From positions 824,865 through 888,864 of the forward strand of contig MU001676.1 in the NCBI GenBank assembly GCA_010093515.1: a stretch of DNA of 64,000 nt, written 5' to 3'. The DNA comes from Lineolata rhizophorae. Its lineage: Eukaryota; Ascomycota; Dothideomycetes; Lineolatales; Lineolataceae. The position numbers and the translations under genes were made by a program. Positions 12,352-23,047 of this stretch are shown here, in pieces. How positions within the stretch are numbered: position 1 is the stretch's first letter; the number at the start of each line of letters is the position of its first letter. Below the pieces are notes generated by a model that had not been told where the DNA came from, searched no databases, and saw nothing but the letters and a program-made list of their open reading frames with translations.

Positions 12352-14924
12352 TCACTTCTTCCCGAAGAAATGATGCTTCTTCTTCTTATCCTCCTTATGC
12401 AGTTTCCCCTTCTGATCATGCGTGCTCCCGTCCGACGACCCCGTCGCCGGCGGCCTCGGCGACCCGGTCCTGCTCCCACCCGAACTCAGCGTCATATTCG
12501 CGATCCCCTGCATCGGAGGCGCCGGGCTAGGAGCGGCGGGCCTGCTTGGCAGCCCGCCAGACAGCGGCGGGGGTGGGCGCCCACCCGAGGGCGCCGGCGA
12601 CGGGCTCGGCCGCGGGCCGCCTGGCGCGGGACCCTGGTGCGGACTGGGTCCCGACGGCAGCGGAGCGGCCTCCTTCTCAAACAGATGGGCGGGCGCCTTG
12701 GGCTTGGGTCCCTCGGCTGGAATGCCCAGGCGGCGCTTGTCGACCGAGAGGTCGCCGAGCTGGCGCATGAAGAGGCCGGGCGTCAGCATGTGCGATGTGA
12801 TGAGAAAGACGTCGCGCGAGGTTGCCTTGGAGACCTCGTAGCAGGCCCGGCTCTCGGCGTACGTGGCGCCGCCGGCCATGAAGACGATGACGCGCTGGCG
12901 CGGCTCGACGGACGAGAGGCGACTCTTGGCCCAGGTAGGCTTGGCAGAGCGGAGCGAAGCCGCGGAGATGTTGTCCTGTGCCGTGCCGTTGGCAGGCGCA
13001 TCGAGGTGCGGCTTGGTGTAGGGGAACGTGTTTTGGTCCAACGTACTATGCACATGGTGCTCGAGCATGTACTTGAGGTTCGTGTTGAAGCGGCTTAATG
13101 CATATTCTTCAGCATCGGCGGAAGGCGGCCCTTGTTTTACGGGGAACAGACGCGGAGGTGGGGGCGTCGTATCCTTGAGCGCTCTTGCTACTCGAGCTCC
13201 AAGAAGGTCAAGGTTCATCAACACCTCCCCGTCTTGCGGGGGTAGCTGTGCATGTGCAAGGAGTTTGGTGAGATCGTCGGGAAGTATACCGTTCCGGAAC
13301 AGCATAAAAAGGGCCAATAGACGAAGGCGGTCACCAGGCTTTATGTCTTCCTCGTCAAGGGTGCGGACAACTTGGTCTGTGATATTCTTCGGCTTACGAT
13401 AATCTTCATCTACTCCGGTCGCAAGTGTCTGATGACTTGAAGTTAGTACTTCACTACACATATTCCACACGATGAAGACTTTACCTGTTCTACCGCAGCG
13501 ACGTCAGGTAGTTTGTGATGTTGGAAAATATTCATGCACTCCTGAGCCATGGTCAAATGAAGGGAGTACGCCTCTTTCATCTCTTGAAACTGTGGTAGCC
13601 CAGCAAGCATGTCCTTAATAGCATTCAAGCTAGCACCATCCTCTGCGTTGGTGAAATGAGGATTATCGGCAATGAATTTTTGGAAGTCCCCCATGAGCTT
13701 CTCGATGGTGTCTTTCATGTGCCTATGCCGATTCTCTACCCAGATCTTATCCTTTTCGCCGATTTCCATCTCCTTCTCCTCGGCATCTGGTCTTCCCTCG
13801 TTGACCACCGTTTTGTAGGTAACTTTATCCCCGTCCTTGATCCTCAATAAATCGTGCGCCATCGCTTGGTATGTGAACTCGTGGAGAAATGGGGAATAAA
13901 GGTCCATTGAACGATCCGTGATGTACAACGCACCGCGTGGCCTATTCGTCTGAGGAGGAAAATCGGCGTGGTATTGAGCGTACATATCCATTTCCTCTTG
14001 TACGAATCGTGCGAGATGTGAGCAAAGGACAGCAGCTTCATGGTTAGGGTTTTGTGGACGATAGTATCGAATTGTCGGGTATTCGCCTAACGAAACGCAA
14101 ACGGATACGATCTGTTATAGAATTAGAAAAGCGCATTTCCATGCCAGCTTTCGGCGGTTCCTGAAACCTTTTGCGCCAAGTCCTCCAAATGCTGCCGCAC
14201 CAGATTATTACACGCGGGATGGAATAGTGTCGGAAAGCTCCACGGGTCGCGGAAGGTGACCAGGTGCGATTCTCGGGGGTAATAGTCTATGTTAATCACC
14301 CTGAAAAGCACAATCTGATCCCTAGCAAAGCTTGACCTTTCTATTCGTTCTCGTAACGACGGGTGAAGCACTATGACAGACAATCAGTCTATGGACCTAA
14401 ACAAAAACCTAGAGAAGAGAATTCCATACATGATGTCCATATTAGGTATGAGCGGCGGTACCTGCGACGATCGAGATCTGCCATCAGGCAGTCGACTATG
14501 TGGGATTGAGGTGACAGGAGGTACACAACGTCCATATCCTGGTTCATTGGTCGCCGGTCCTCAATCAACTCGATGTCTTGTGCCCGAGTTAGCTACGCAT
14601 GTCAAACCTGCTGGAATTGTTTGGACTTTCTCCAACGCACTTGTTATCTTGTGGTTCAGGATGTCGTCTTCCTTGACAACATTGTCGACGAGCTTTTTGC
14701 TGGTCTGGTCGAGCACGAGAACTTTCCACTACAAGGCCCTGAGGTTAGGTATTTCTGCGCCGGTCGTGGTGATAGTGAGCTTGACGTACTTCTCCTCGCG
14801 CTGTGTTTCGAACATGGTCGAGGATTACTATGCGCGACGTTCGTTATGAGCTTGCGGTAGCGGCGACTTGCTTGTGTGTGCGGAACTTACTGTCCCGCTG
14901 GACATCTATTATGGAGACGCCCAT
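12352..14924 (-). CDS. SEC1: Sec1/Munc18-family SNARE regulator
   Basis: Seven exons: 14924-14891, 14827-14790, 14728-14641, 14576-14430, 14370-14168, 14111-13485 and 13428-12352; all phases agree and give 737 residues. It starts MGVSIIDVQRDIILDHVRN, typical of fungal Sec1, then WKVLVLDQTSKKLVDNV, DDILNHKIT, an INIDYYPRE block, GEYPTIRYYRP, and the domain-3 region with LYITDRSMDLYSPFLHEFTYQAM. The last exon carries RVIVFMAGGATYAESRACYEV, the SM hallmark near the end. A Pro/Gly/Ser-rich tail follows, closing with KKKKHHFFGKK. Sec1 binds assembled exocytic SNARE complexes at the plasma membrane and promotes vesicle fusion. Exons 1 and 2 are only 34 and 38 nt. The fifth intron has an unusual GTTTCA donor. 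EXO84, another exocytosis gene, lies 22 kb away. Confidence 0.95.
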
Positions 14925-15566
14925 GGCCGGGAGCGTCCGAGCCACCGGCGACTCTGCTGCGGTTCAACGCGCGCTCTCGGGCTCTGGACAACAGGACTGA
15001 CGAGCGGCGGTCGCGTGCGCTTTACGAGGCGCTGGTTGGGCCGTAACGTGTTGGTGCCTAGGCAGCGGTCAAGCCTCGCAGAGGTCAAGGGTCGCCGTTC
15101 CGCAGCTTGCGTGGTGCTTGTGTGGTGCTTGTAGAGCCACGAAGATGTCGTGAAGCAATTCCGCTCGTAGTGGTAGGGCAAGAGTTGGGGAAGGAAGAAG
15201 GTGCGGCTAAGTGGCCAAAGTGTTTCGCTTTGCCAGTTGCCAGGCGCGGCGCTGCGGCGTTACAGCGTCGCAGCGGGGCGCTTCCCGCCCCGCTCGCTCG
15301 CCCATCTTGGCCTCCACCGTCTCATCGTCCGCTCCGCGGTCATGTGACTTCGCTTTAATAGCTAGACCCTATTCATACAGCCCACAATACAGATAATCGC
15401 ATGATGTTATGCGTGGAAAGTCCTGGGTTTACTTAGTCTACATGAACTATCTATACCACCCCCTATCTTACAAGCACGAGCACAATGTGCACCCTGTGCC
15501 TTAGAAAAAGCCTCCAGAACCACTAGTCTATACAACATTAACGCACAACGTTTATCCTTTTCAATA
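14925..15566. other. Spacer between SEC1 and SUV3
   Basis: Tandem minus-strand arrangement: this holds the SEC1 promoter and leader and the SUV3 3' end. No supported frame was seen. Confidence 0.6.
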
Positions 15567-18383
15567 TTAATCGCCCTGCTTGCGATTCTGAGATTGCTGT
15601 TGCTCTTTTTTCGCGTCCGGTTCAACCTCCTCGTCAGTGACATCGCTCTTTCGCGGCCCGGGGCCATCCAACGAGAAGCCATCAGCGTACAGCCGCTCAC
15701 CTTCCTGCCCTTTGTGAACCTCCCAGCTACTACTCGGCTTGAGGTCCGGCAAGTCATCAGCCTTGAACTTTTGAGGCACGTCTTCCATACGCGCTTCTTT
15801 ACGCGCTTCCGGCGGACTCTGGTCAAAATCCTCTGGGTTCCACGATTCCTCATCATCGTCCTCAACATTGCTGTCTCTAGCTTGCTCCGTCTCATCTTCT
15901 GGGTATTCGTCGTAGTCGTCTGCCGGTGAAATGTCTTCGCCACCAGTTTCTCGACCCTGATCGTCTTGCATGTCGGCACCCGCCAACGGGTCACCATCTG
16001 CCGGGTCCATTGTCTCAGCTGAGTCTGCACCGCGATCTTCATCTCCGCTTCTCACCATCTCCTTAATTCGTTTCTCATTCTCCAAAGCCTTCCCCAGACT
16101 CTCCAGCACAGATTTCTCTCTCCTCTCCCGCGCTTTCTGCCGACCCTGCTCAGTGAACGAAAGCTTGCTTAAGGTCTGCTCGATAGCATTCTCCGTTAGG
16201 GCCTTCACGTGAAAAGCTAACGGCTGCGTAACGAAGATGCCAGGAAACCGGTAACTCAACCACAAGTACAGTACGATGCCTTTGTGCAAGGATTCGAGAG
16301 CGTGCAAGTACGCCCGACTTTGAGTCGGGGGCCGGTCCAGAATCTCAAGATTCAGAGCCTTGAGGTCGGGAATGTACGCCGGTCTACGCTCTGCGACGCA
16401 GTACGCCAATTCGCGGAAGAGCGCTTTCAATGCGTTGTCCCGCGCTGTGTAAGGGGCATTTGAAAGAACTATCTTCTCGGCGATCTCGAGACCTTTCACC
16501 GGTTCTATCACATCCGCAATTTGAAGCTTAGTCCGTAGATCGCATAGATGAAAGCGACGATGCAGTGAGGAGATCCCGTGCAGTTGGACTAGAATGTAGC
16601 TGAAAGGAGTCCCGGGAGGAAAGTAAGATGCGAACCGCTCGATAATTTCGACTGGTGGAAAGATGCCTGCGGTGAGGAGTGGCTCGGGTTCTGAGTGAAA
16701 GGAATGTGCAATCATGGGATAGTCGAACTTTTCAAGCGTCGTTACTAGCCCCGTAGCTTGCTCTTGTTGCTCCGAGCCGTCTTTCTGCGTAATTGATTCA
16801 GAGAGTTTGGACTTGCGTTGCGTAGATTCCTGGGGTGCCACTTTATAGCGACCTGCTCGGCCAGCTATCTGTTTCATTTCAGAGACCATGAGCGGTCTAT
16901 GTCTCGTTCCGTCGAATCTGCTTGATGATTCGAAGACGACGCGTTTGATGTTTCTAGAACGATCAAGTTTCAGCTATTGAAAGGTTTCCTCTATTGTGCA
17001 CGAGGCCTAGGAGTGGTAAATGCACACTTACAGGTTCAAGCCCATTCCAATTGCGTCGCTAGCAACCAGAAAATCGTAGTCATTGTCAGGGTCGTTGAAA
17101 AGTCGCGCTTGCTGCGCTCTGGTTTCTGGGGGAAGGCTTCCGTAAACCATGGCCACGTTCTTTCCCGTCAAATCTTCAATCTGTTTCCGCAAGGCGTGAA
17201 TTCCCATCACTGAGAAAGACACCACGCAATCTCCCTTGCGAAGATTATGTAAATCGCCATTGAGGCTCCTCGCATCCATGTCCAACGGAGATAGGCGCTT
17301 GTAGCGATGAATATGAAGCTTGTCCCCCATAGCGGCGGCGAATTCCCTTATTATGGGTACGACTCGTTCCTCGCCACATAGGTGCAATTGCTTCGCCTTC
17401 AGCCCGAACAATGCCTGCGACCACGCCCAGCCCCGATCCCGACTGGCAAGCATCTGGATCTCGTCGATAACGGCCACATCCAGCTCGGAGCCCGTCACTG
17501 CCATTTCCACTGTGCAGCTAGCCATTCTGAACGGCTCGTTACTTTCCGGCACCCGTTTCTCCTCGCCCGTGACAAGCGCGCATGGTCTCCCCGTCGCATT
17601 AATACGCGTGTAAACCTCGTGGGCTAGCAAGCGCAGCGGGCCGGCATAGAGTCCCGACCCAGCCTCTTCCAGCTTTTTAAGCGCGTGGTATGTCTTGCCG
17701 GAATTGGTGGGTCCTACGTGCAAATGTATGTTGCGCTGGTATCGTCTGGCATCTGGATACCATTCTGTCGGATACCTCAGGTCCGCCAGTCGGGCCTGGG
17801 CCTGCTTTTTCAGCCGGTCGGACGCTTGCGACAAGTGATAAGTGAGAAAGTCTCCGTGCAAGAGCGACCTAAGGACGTCTGGATCTTCATGGTAAGCCTC
17901 CCAAAACGTAATATTGCGCCCATGCAGCGGCTTTGCGCTCTCGCCCAGTGTCTCTAGTCGTTTCCGCAAGTCATTCCTCCAATCCTTGAATATTTGCTCC
18001 TTGAACTGAGAACCAAGCGATTGCTCTAGAGCGCCCCGAAGCTCGGGCAAGAACTTGACGATGCTTTGCCGAAGCTCCTTTCCTTTTCCTGGTCGAAATG
18101 ATATAAACCCTTTGAGGCGTCCTCTCTCAGGGCCTGGACGATTGGCTAAGGTGATTGGCCGGTGAACGTAAAAAGAGCTTTGGGATTTGCGGTTCGCACC
18201 GGCGGCAGGCGAGAGCTCCGTGCTGCGAGCATTCTTGATCGTCGTATTTGCTGTCTGATTCCTACGGCAAGCATGCTGAAACAGCCGGGTAGAAGTTGGC
18301 CGGAGAGCAAGGCGCGCATAAGGCTGGGAGAGGTTCTTAGGGGCGCGAGAGAGAGATCGTGCTAGTCGGCGATGCAATGGCAT
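15567..18383 (-). CDS. SUV3: Mitochondrial ATP-dependent RNA helicase Suv3
   Basis: Two exons, 18383-17032 and 16953-15567, with a 78-nt intron (GTAAGT to TTCTAG), give 912 residues. The N-terminus (MPLHRRLARSLSRAPKNLSQ) is basic and Ser/Arg-rich, a good matrix-targeting signal, and explains choosing 18383 over an upstream ATG at 18548. Superfamily 2 motifs are present: Walker A GPTNSGKT at 224-231, DEIQ at 307-310, GSLPPETRAQQA, ASDAIGMGLNLNIKR across the splice, and QIAGRAGR. Suv3 unwinds RNA as part of the mitochondrial degradosome with the exonuclease Dss1 and is needed for intron RNA turnover. The C-terminal 170 residues or so are acidic and probably disordered (about residues 740-912), longer than in yeast (yeast Suv3 is 737 residues), which is common in filamentous fungi. 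Confidence 0.95.
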
Positions 18384-18750
18384 CCCCAACGACCGGACGG
18401 GCGCCCAAGGTATGCGTCTGAAGATCAAGTACTTCAGAGCGTTGTCAAAAAGAAAATCAGAGGTGTTCGGGAATCGGGATCCATAAGGCGCAAAATAATG
18501 ATCTGGTGACGTCGCCGGAAAGTCGCCGGAAAAGAGTCCAAAAGGCAAAGGTTCGCGGAAGGCAACCTAGCGAGCAGCTACTGCTATTCGCGACATGCTC
18601 AACCTGGCTAGCCAATGACCTATCGGATCTATCTGATTCTGAGCCTAGAATGATTGACAAATTATACAAATTTGGTGAACTTAAGAAAATAATATCAAAA
18701 GCCCGTGAAATTGCCGGAACTCCAGAGAATAAAAAAAATCAAAATAATAA
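18384..18750. other. SUV3 upstream region
   Basis: The 5' flank of SUV3, ending in an A-rich stretch just before the tRNA gene. That stretch reads as a run of T on the tRNA strand and so serves as the Pol III stop. Confidence 0.5.
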
Positions 18751-18829
18751 TGCGTCGACCGGGAATCGAACCCGGGTCACATCGAAACAGCCTTGGCAAC
18801 GATGTAGTATACCACTAACCCATCAACGC
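18751..18829 (-). tRNA. tRNA-Gly (anticodon GCC) with a very short intron
   Basis: Read on the minus strand, the acceptor stem GCGTTGA pairs with TCGACGC (one G-T pair). The A box is GGGTTAGTGGTA and the T arm is CCGGGTTCGATTCCCGG, a full B box. The anticodon stem CATCG/CGATG encloses TTGCCAAGGCTGTTT: anticodon GCC followed by A37 and about 8 extra bases, read as an intron at the standard 37/38 site. The discriminator base is A. A T-rich tract follows within 25 bases downstream. Gly identity follows from anticodon and A box; a tRNA covariance model would settle the exact intron. Confidence 0.93.
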
Positions 18830-19334
18830 TTTGCTTGATGTTTAGAGATAAATTATTTTCTCTATATCTACACAAACAAATCGGCAGATAAAAACTCTAG
18901 AGCTACATGTTTCCGTAGACGTATCCGTATACACACAGACCGTAGTACAAAAGCATGATAGGTATGCCTGAGATCAAATATATATGGTCTCACGCATTAT
19001 ACAAAGCGCTACATGCTTTTGAAAATTTCCTAGCGGTTAGCCCTTCTACATGTCGCAAGTAGCTAGCCGGTAAAATTCCGGCAAAGTTATTGACGTCTTG
19101 CATTAGACTCCTACTTCTGTAGTATTTGTGAACCTACTGGCCATAGAGCCTGTGGCACGCCCCATTTTTTAGGCTCATGACAGTGCTTCAGAGAACTCAC
19201 ACGAGGTAGGCCGGCCGCATTCGTACAACTATGGCAGAGAACCTTGTTCTTACACAACCACATGAATCAAATAAAAAAAACATTCTAAATTACTAGCTAG
19301 CTCAATGGTTACTATAATCCGAGAATCCCTTATT
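18830..19334. other. AT-rich spacer
   Basis: About 500 bases, noticeably A/T-rich with many TA steps, between the tRNA and the next gene's stop. No gene was seen; it may be the edge of an old repeat insertion near the tRNA. Confidence 0.4.
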
Positions 19335-20986
19335 CTAATGTAATCCCCCTCTCAGAGAAGCCAAGAAATGTTCCCGGACAGCAGAATAAGCAGCCTCATC
19401 AACCCGGAGCATCTCCGCAATATCGACCCCTGTATTAATTTTCCACTGGTATACACATTCCATCAACTTGTCTAACACGGCCATTTCAAATTTGTATGCT
19501 AATGCCAATTTTGAATTCTAAATCGGCCGAGATAAAGGATCAGCACGCGTTTTATCGCAATTGAATATACGCACTTCTAGAACGCAAGGGTTTTAGAATA
19601 GTGAAGCAATTCAACGCAAATCACTCACTAGCAGGTGTCCGACCGGCTTCCTTCGTAGGAGTTGCCCAGCATGAGTCTTCTTCCAGCGACACCAAGGAAT
19701 CAGGGCGTGCGCCCAGCCAAATTGGGCGCCGGTCAAATCTAATGCAAGCCGACTAGTCCTTCGTCTAGTCTGTTGGAGGCGTAGACAGTACAGGACGTGA
19801 TTTGCTCCATTTACTTCCCCAATTTTGTCTAAACGACCATCAGTCACGCTCAACCGCACATTCTTGACCAAAGCTTCCACTTCGGTGATGCTAGAAGGGT
19901 GAATGAGGCCTACAAAAATCAGCTTGATGGCTCAAAGCAGGTTTTCACGTAAGACTCTTCCGCTCGCTTCCCATATTCCGATGCACGGGGTGCAAAATAT
20001 ATCGAGCGGTACTCACCTCTAAGGAACATGTTGACCAACTTTCCCATCCCTAAAAGGCTCAAGGTGCACGAGGTCCAGCACAGCATGGCCTCCTTCACAC
20101 CGTTATCAAGGGCCCCATCCCACTGCATAATGTTTCCAGCCTTCCCCGGAGTCTGTTCCCCGCGAATTTGGACAACTTTGAGTCCGTCTTCTCTGTCGAT
20201 GACATTGACTCCCCGCTTGTATCTAGGGTAAAGTTGCCTTTTTCCACGCGTCGATATGCCCCCTTCAATTGTGTCCCACCTGTTCATACGGCGCCATTTC
20301 AATCCTGAAAATTTAATCGTAACTCTATTGGGGCTGCCGAGTTCCCATTGGAATGTCTGTTGGCGCCAAATGAGGAAGATATCTTGGATGAGTTTGGCAG
20401 CGCGATCGAGCACCACACGCTGGGCGGCGCGATGGCTGCCTATTGAGAGAGCCCACCGGCGAGTTAGGTAAGTTTGAAGCGCACGGCGGCCTACGATGCT
20501 TCGACAGTAGGTAGAAGTGGTGGAGCCAGTACGGAAGGCAAAGATTGGTTGGAGGGGGTTGATGTCGGGCCTAACGCGAGATGACGACGGAGCATACTTC
20601 CAACCAGAAGCCGGCAATCTGCGGTTGAAACACACCCTAGTAGTCTTCCGAAAAAGCCTAGCGTGGCTGGGACGAGGTTGATGCTTGGGCTTTACTGATC
20701 TCAGTGGCGCATCGTACTTCTTGGGCAGAAAGTGCGACCACGGGGATTCTTGAGAGCTCCAAGAACGCGTCTCCAACTCGTTGCCATAAGTTGAAGAGTG
20801 GCTTGGGCCAAAATACTGCCAGCTTTGCCCTACTAAGGAGCCATTACTGCTCTCACCATCACCCCTTTGGTCATTGTCGTGTTGGTATTGAATTTCCCAG
20901 TCGGCTGCTAAGGGTTCTGGCTCCGCAGAATCACCTTCAACTATGACGTCCTGGGCGGTTTTGGCATATTCTGCGGAGTGACGCAT
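19335..20986 (-). CDS. Fungal protein of unknown function with LDLTGAQFGW block
   Basis: Three exons: 20986-19987, 19909-19629 and 19517-19335. The introns (GTGCAT to TTGTAG; GTGAGT to ATTTAG) have CTGAT branch sites and keep the frame, giving about 487 residues from the first in-frame ATG. The N-terminal half is polar with many Arg, Ser and Trp. The middle (RAALQTYLTRRWALSIGSH, GKAGNIMQWD) is basic. The second exon has NHVLYCLRLQQ and LDLTGAQFGW followed by ALIPWCRW, a block I have seen in uncharacterised fungal proteins, where it reads L/VDLTGAQYG. The third exon ends REHFLASLRGGLH. The frame stays open upstream to about 21073 without an ATG, so an extra 5' exon is possible. I cannot give a function. 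Confidence 0.65.
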
Positions 20987-23047
20987 CCGCGCAGTCCAAA
21001 CTGTTGAAAGGTAATCAACAGACTTAGCCCTGGTGGGTGATACTGGGGTTATATCCAAAACCAAGCAAAACAATATATGATGTATAATAATAGCAGTCTA
21101 ATGGGCGTGTTATGGAGATGAAGATTTCGTAGAAGTTGGATGTAGATGGAGGTTCCTAATTGGGGTGAACTTTCAGTTCCTATAAAGTGCATTCTAGGTG
21201 CTCACATGCGGTGCACGCAGTGTCACAGCAACCATTACTGGAAAGCCGAAAGCGCTGTACGTTTATTTGGCGTGCTATTCTCTTGTGACATGTGAATGCT
21301 TTAAAATGGTAACATAACCAAGGCGAAATATGGTAAATAGTCCTACCAACTATCTATTCAAATTATAGCGCCTTTGTGATCCCACTTTCTTCGCCAAACA
21401 ATGGGCTGTAGCGATGCGCGGATGATGCAGCTTTCCAGTCTAATTACTATCCCTGCAATTTGCATCAGTACAGTACACATTCTAAAGTCGAACAAATCTA
21501 TTAACCCGCAATTACACAAACACACTGTAGTAGACTAGGAGATCCTGGGCTAAGTTCTCTTTCACTTTCCTTTCAACATGCGACTCTTCATCACAAATCA
21601 CAATCGAATTGTCAGTTGCTTGGCCAAAATTACTCTCACACACACCAAATGCTTTTTCCCTTTTTCTTGCTTTACCATGGTTCTTGATTATTAGACAATA
21701 AAAGCAGAAGAGTCCCAGAATGATGCGCTATTACGATGAGTGAACCTACCAAGCACTCCGCCATACTGCAACACTCGAAGACTAAACAAGTCCCAAGAAG
21801 TCCTAAGTGACGTATAGTGTCGGATGACAGGCGCATTCATCTCTCTTAAAGGTGAATGAAAACGTCCAGTTGCCTGACCAGCGATTTGCGTTCTCTCAGT
21901 GCCGTTCGCGGGAGATACCTATGACTGCTATAAGAAAATCGTATGATAGACTGAAATCTCATTGTGACCATTAAGGAAGTGCGAGGGACAAAAGTTTGGT
22001 AGAAACCCCAGGCGACTTTTTTACATTAGACTGATCGCATCCAGACACTAAGACGCGAGTTGATCAGGTGATGTACGTCATTCTTGGCAGATGCTCTTAA
22101 GCTCGACTTAAACTTAGGTTTGAGCTACGAGGTGGCCTACTTGACTTGGAAGTCATTGCAGAAGTCGTACATCCATGATCTTAGTACCTAAAGATTCAGC
22201 TAGTCTGTCTACAATTCACACGTGTTAGTTTATTTCTTTAATTAAGAGTGCTAAAACTTCTTAAGGTTGTAATAGTTATGCTAAATGAACTTAAGCTGAT
22301 AACGATGTAACAAGGATATACTAGATGTCATAATAGATCACCGTGGAACAGTACAAGTATATCCGCCATAAATACGAATTTCGACCATGTATGGCAGCTA
22401 GCAAAGAGAGACGCACATTTAAAAAAGCTAGGGGAAGTTCCCCCTCATCTAAGAATTTGATATGTACTTCTGAAGCTTGAAATTGCCTGTCATCAAAAAG
22501 TAGATTATAGGTAAAAATTCTGCGCTGTTCTATAAAACGAGCTTGTTAGTATAGCATATTGTTAATCGTAAACTTGTTAACTTATCGTGTTACGGGCATA
22601 ACAAGGCCTACGCTTGTTAGCGTATGGTATTATAAGCATATTGACCTTGCATTAGTTAATTGTTGATGTCTCGTAGTTCTAATGTACCTACCTCAAACTT
22701 TTAGCTATGACAACATACTGCATTTTCAAGCTGTGAACATCAGCACCACTATCCATTCAAAACAAGACCGCCGGGAGACATCTTGAACTTAAGATCCAGT
22801 CACTCACCCAGCAACCCATCACATAAGCATCATTACCACACGCCGCACACCCAACTTAGTTCACAATTGGGAATCATCGGATTATCATCAGCGCCTGAGC
22901 GTGCAGTGAGCCCATATGGGCAATCCTAACCTACTTAGACAATCAACGCCATCCACAGAGGAAAAGAAGAAACTATCCATTCACAATGCCACACCACAAT
23001 CCCGCCGCCAGTCCCATAACCGATTTGCAAACCTGTGCTCAAACCCC
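20987..23047. other. Long AT-rich intergenic region
   Basis: About 2 kb. From about 21.1 to 22.7 kb it is A/T-rich and stop-dense in every frame, with recurring TTGTTA and TTAAG motifs around 22230-22660. No gene is supported. It resembles the worn, AT-biased remains of repeats seen in fungi with repeat-induced point mutation, but no element family can be named. Confidence 0.45.

Noticed and set aside
12370-13098. 242-codon plus-strand frame opposite the SEC1 tail
   Set aside because: It is antisense to the conserved Sec1 exon and the proline-rich tail, with no independent support.
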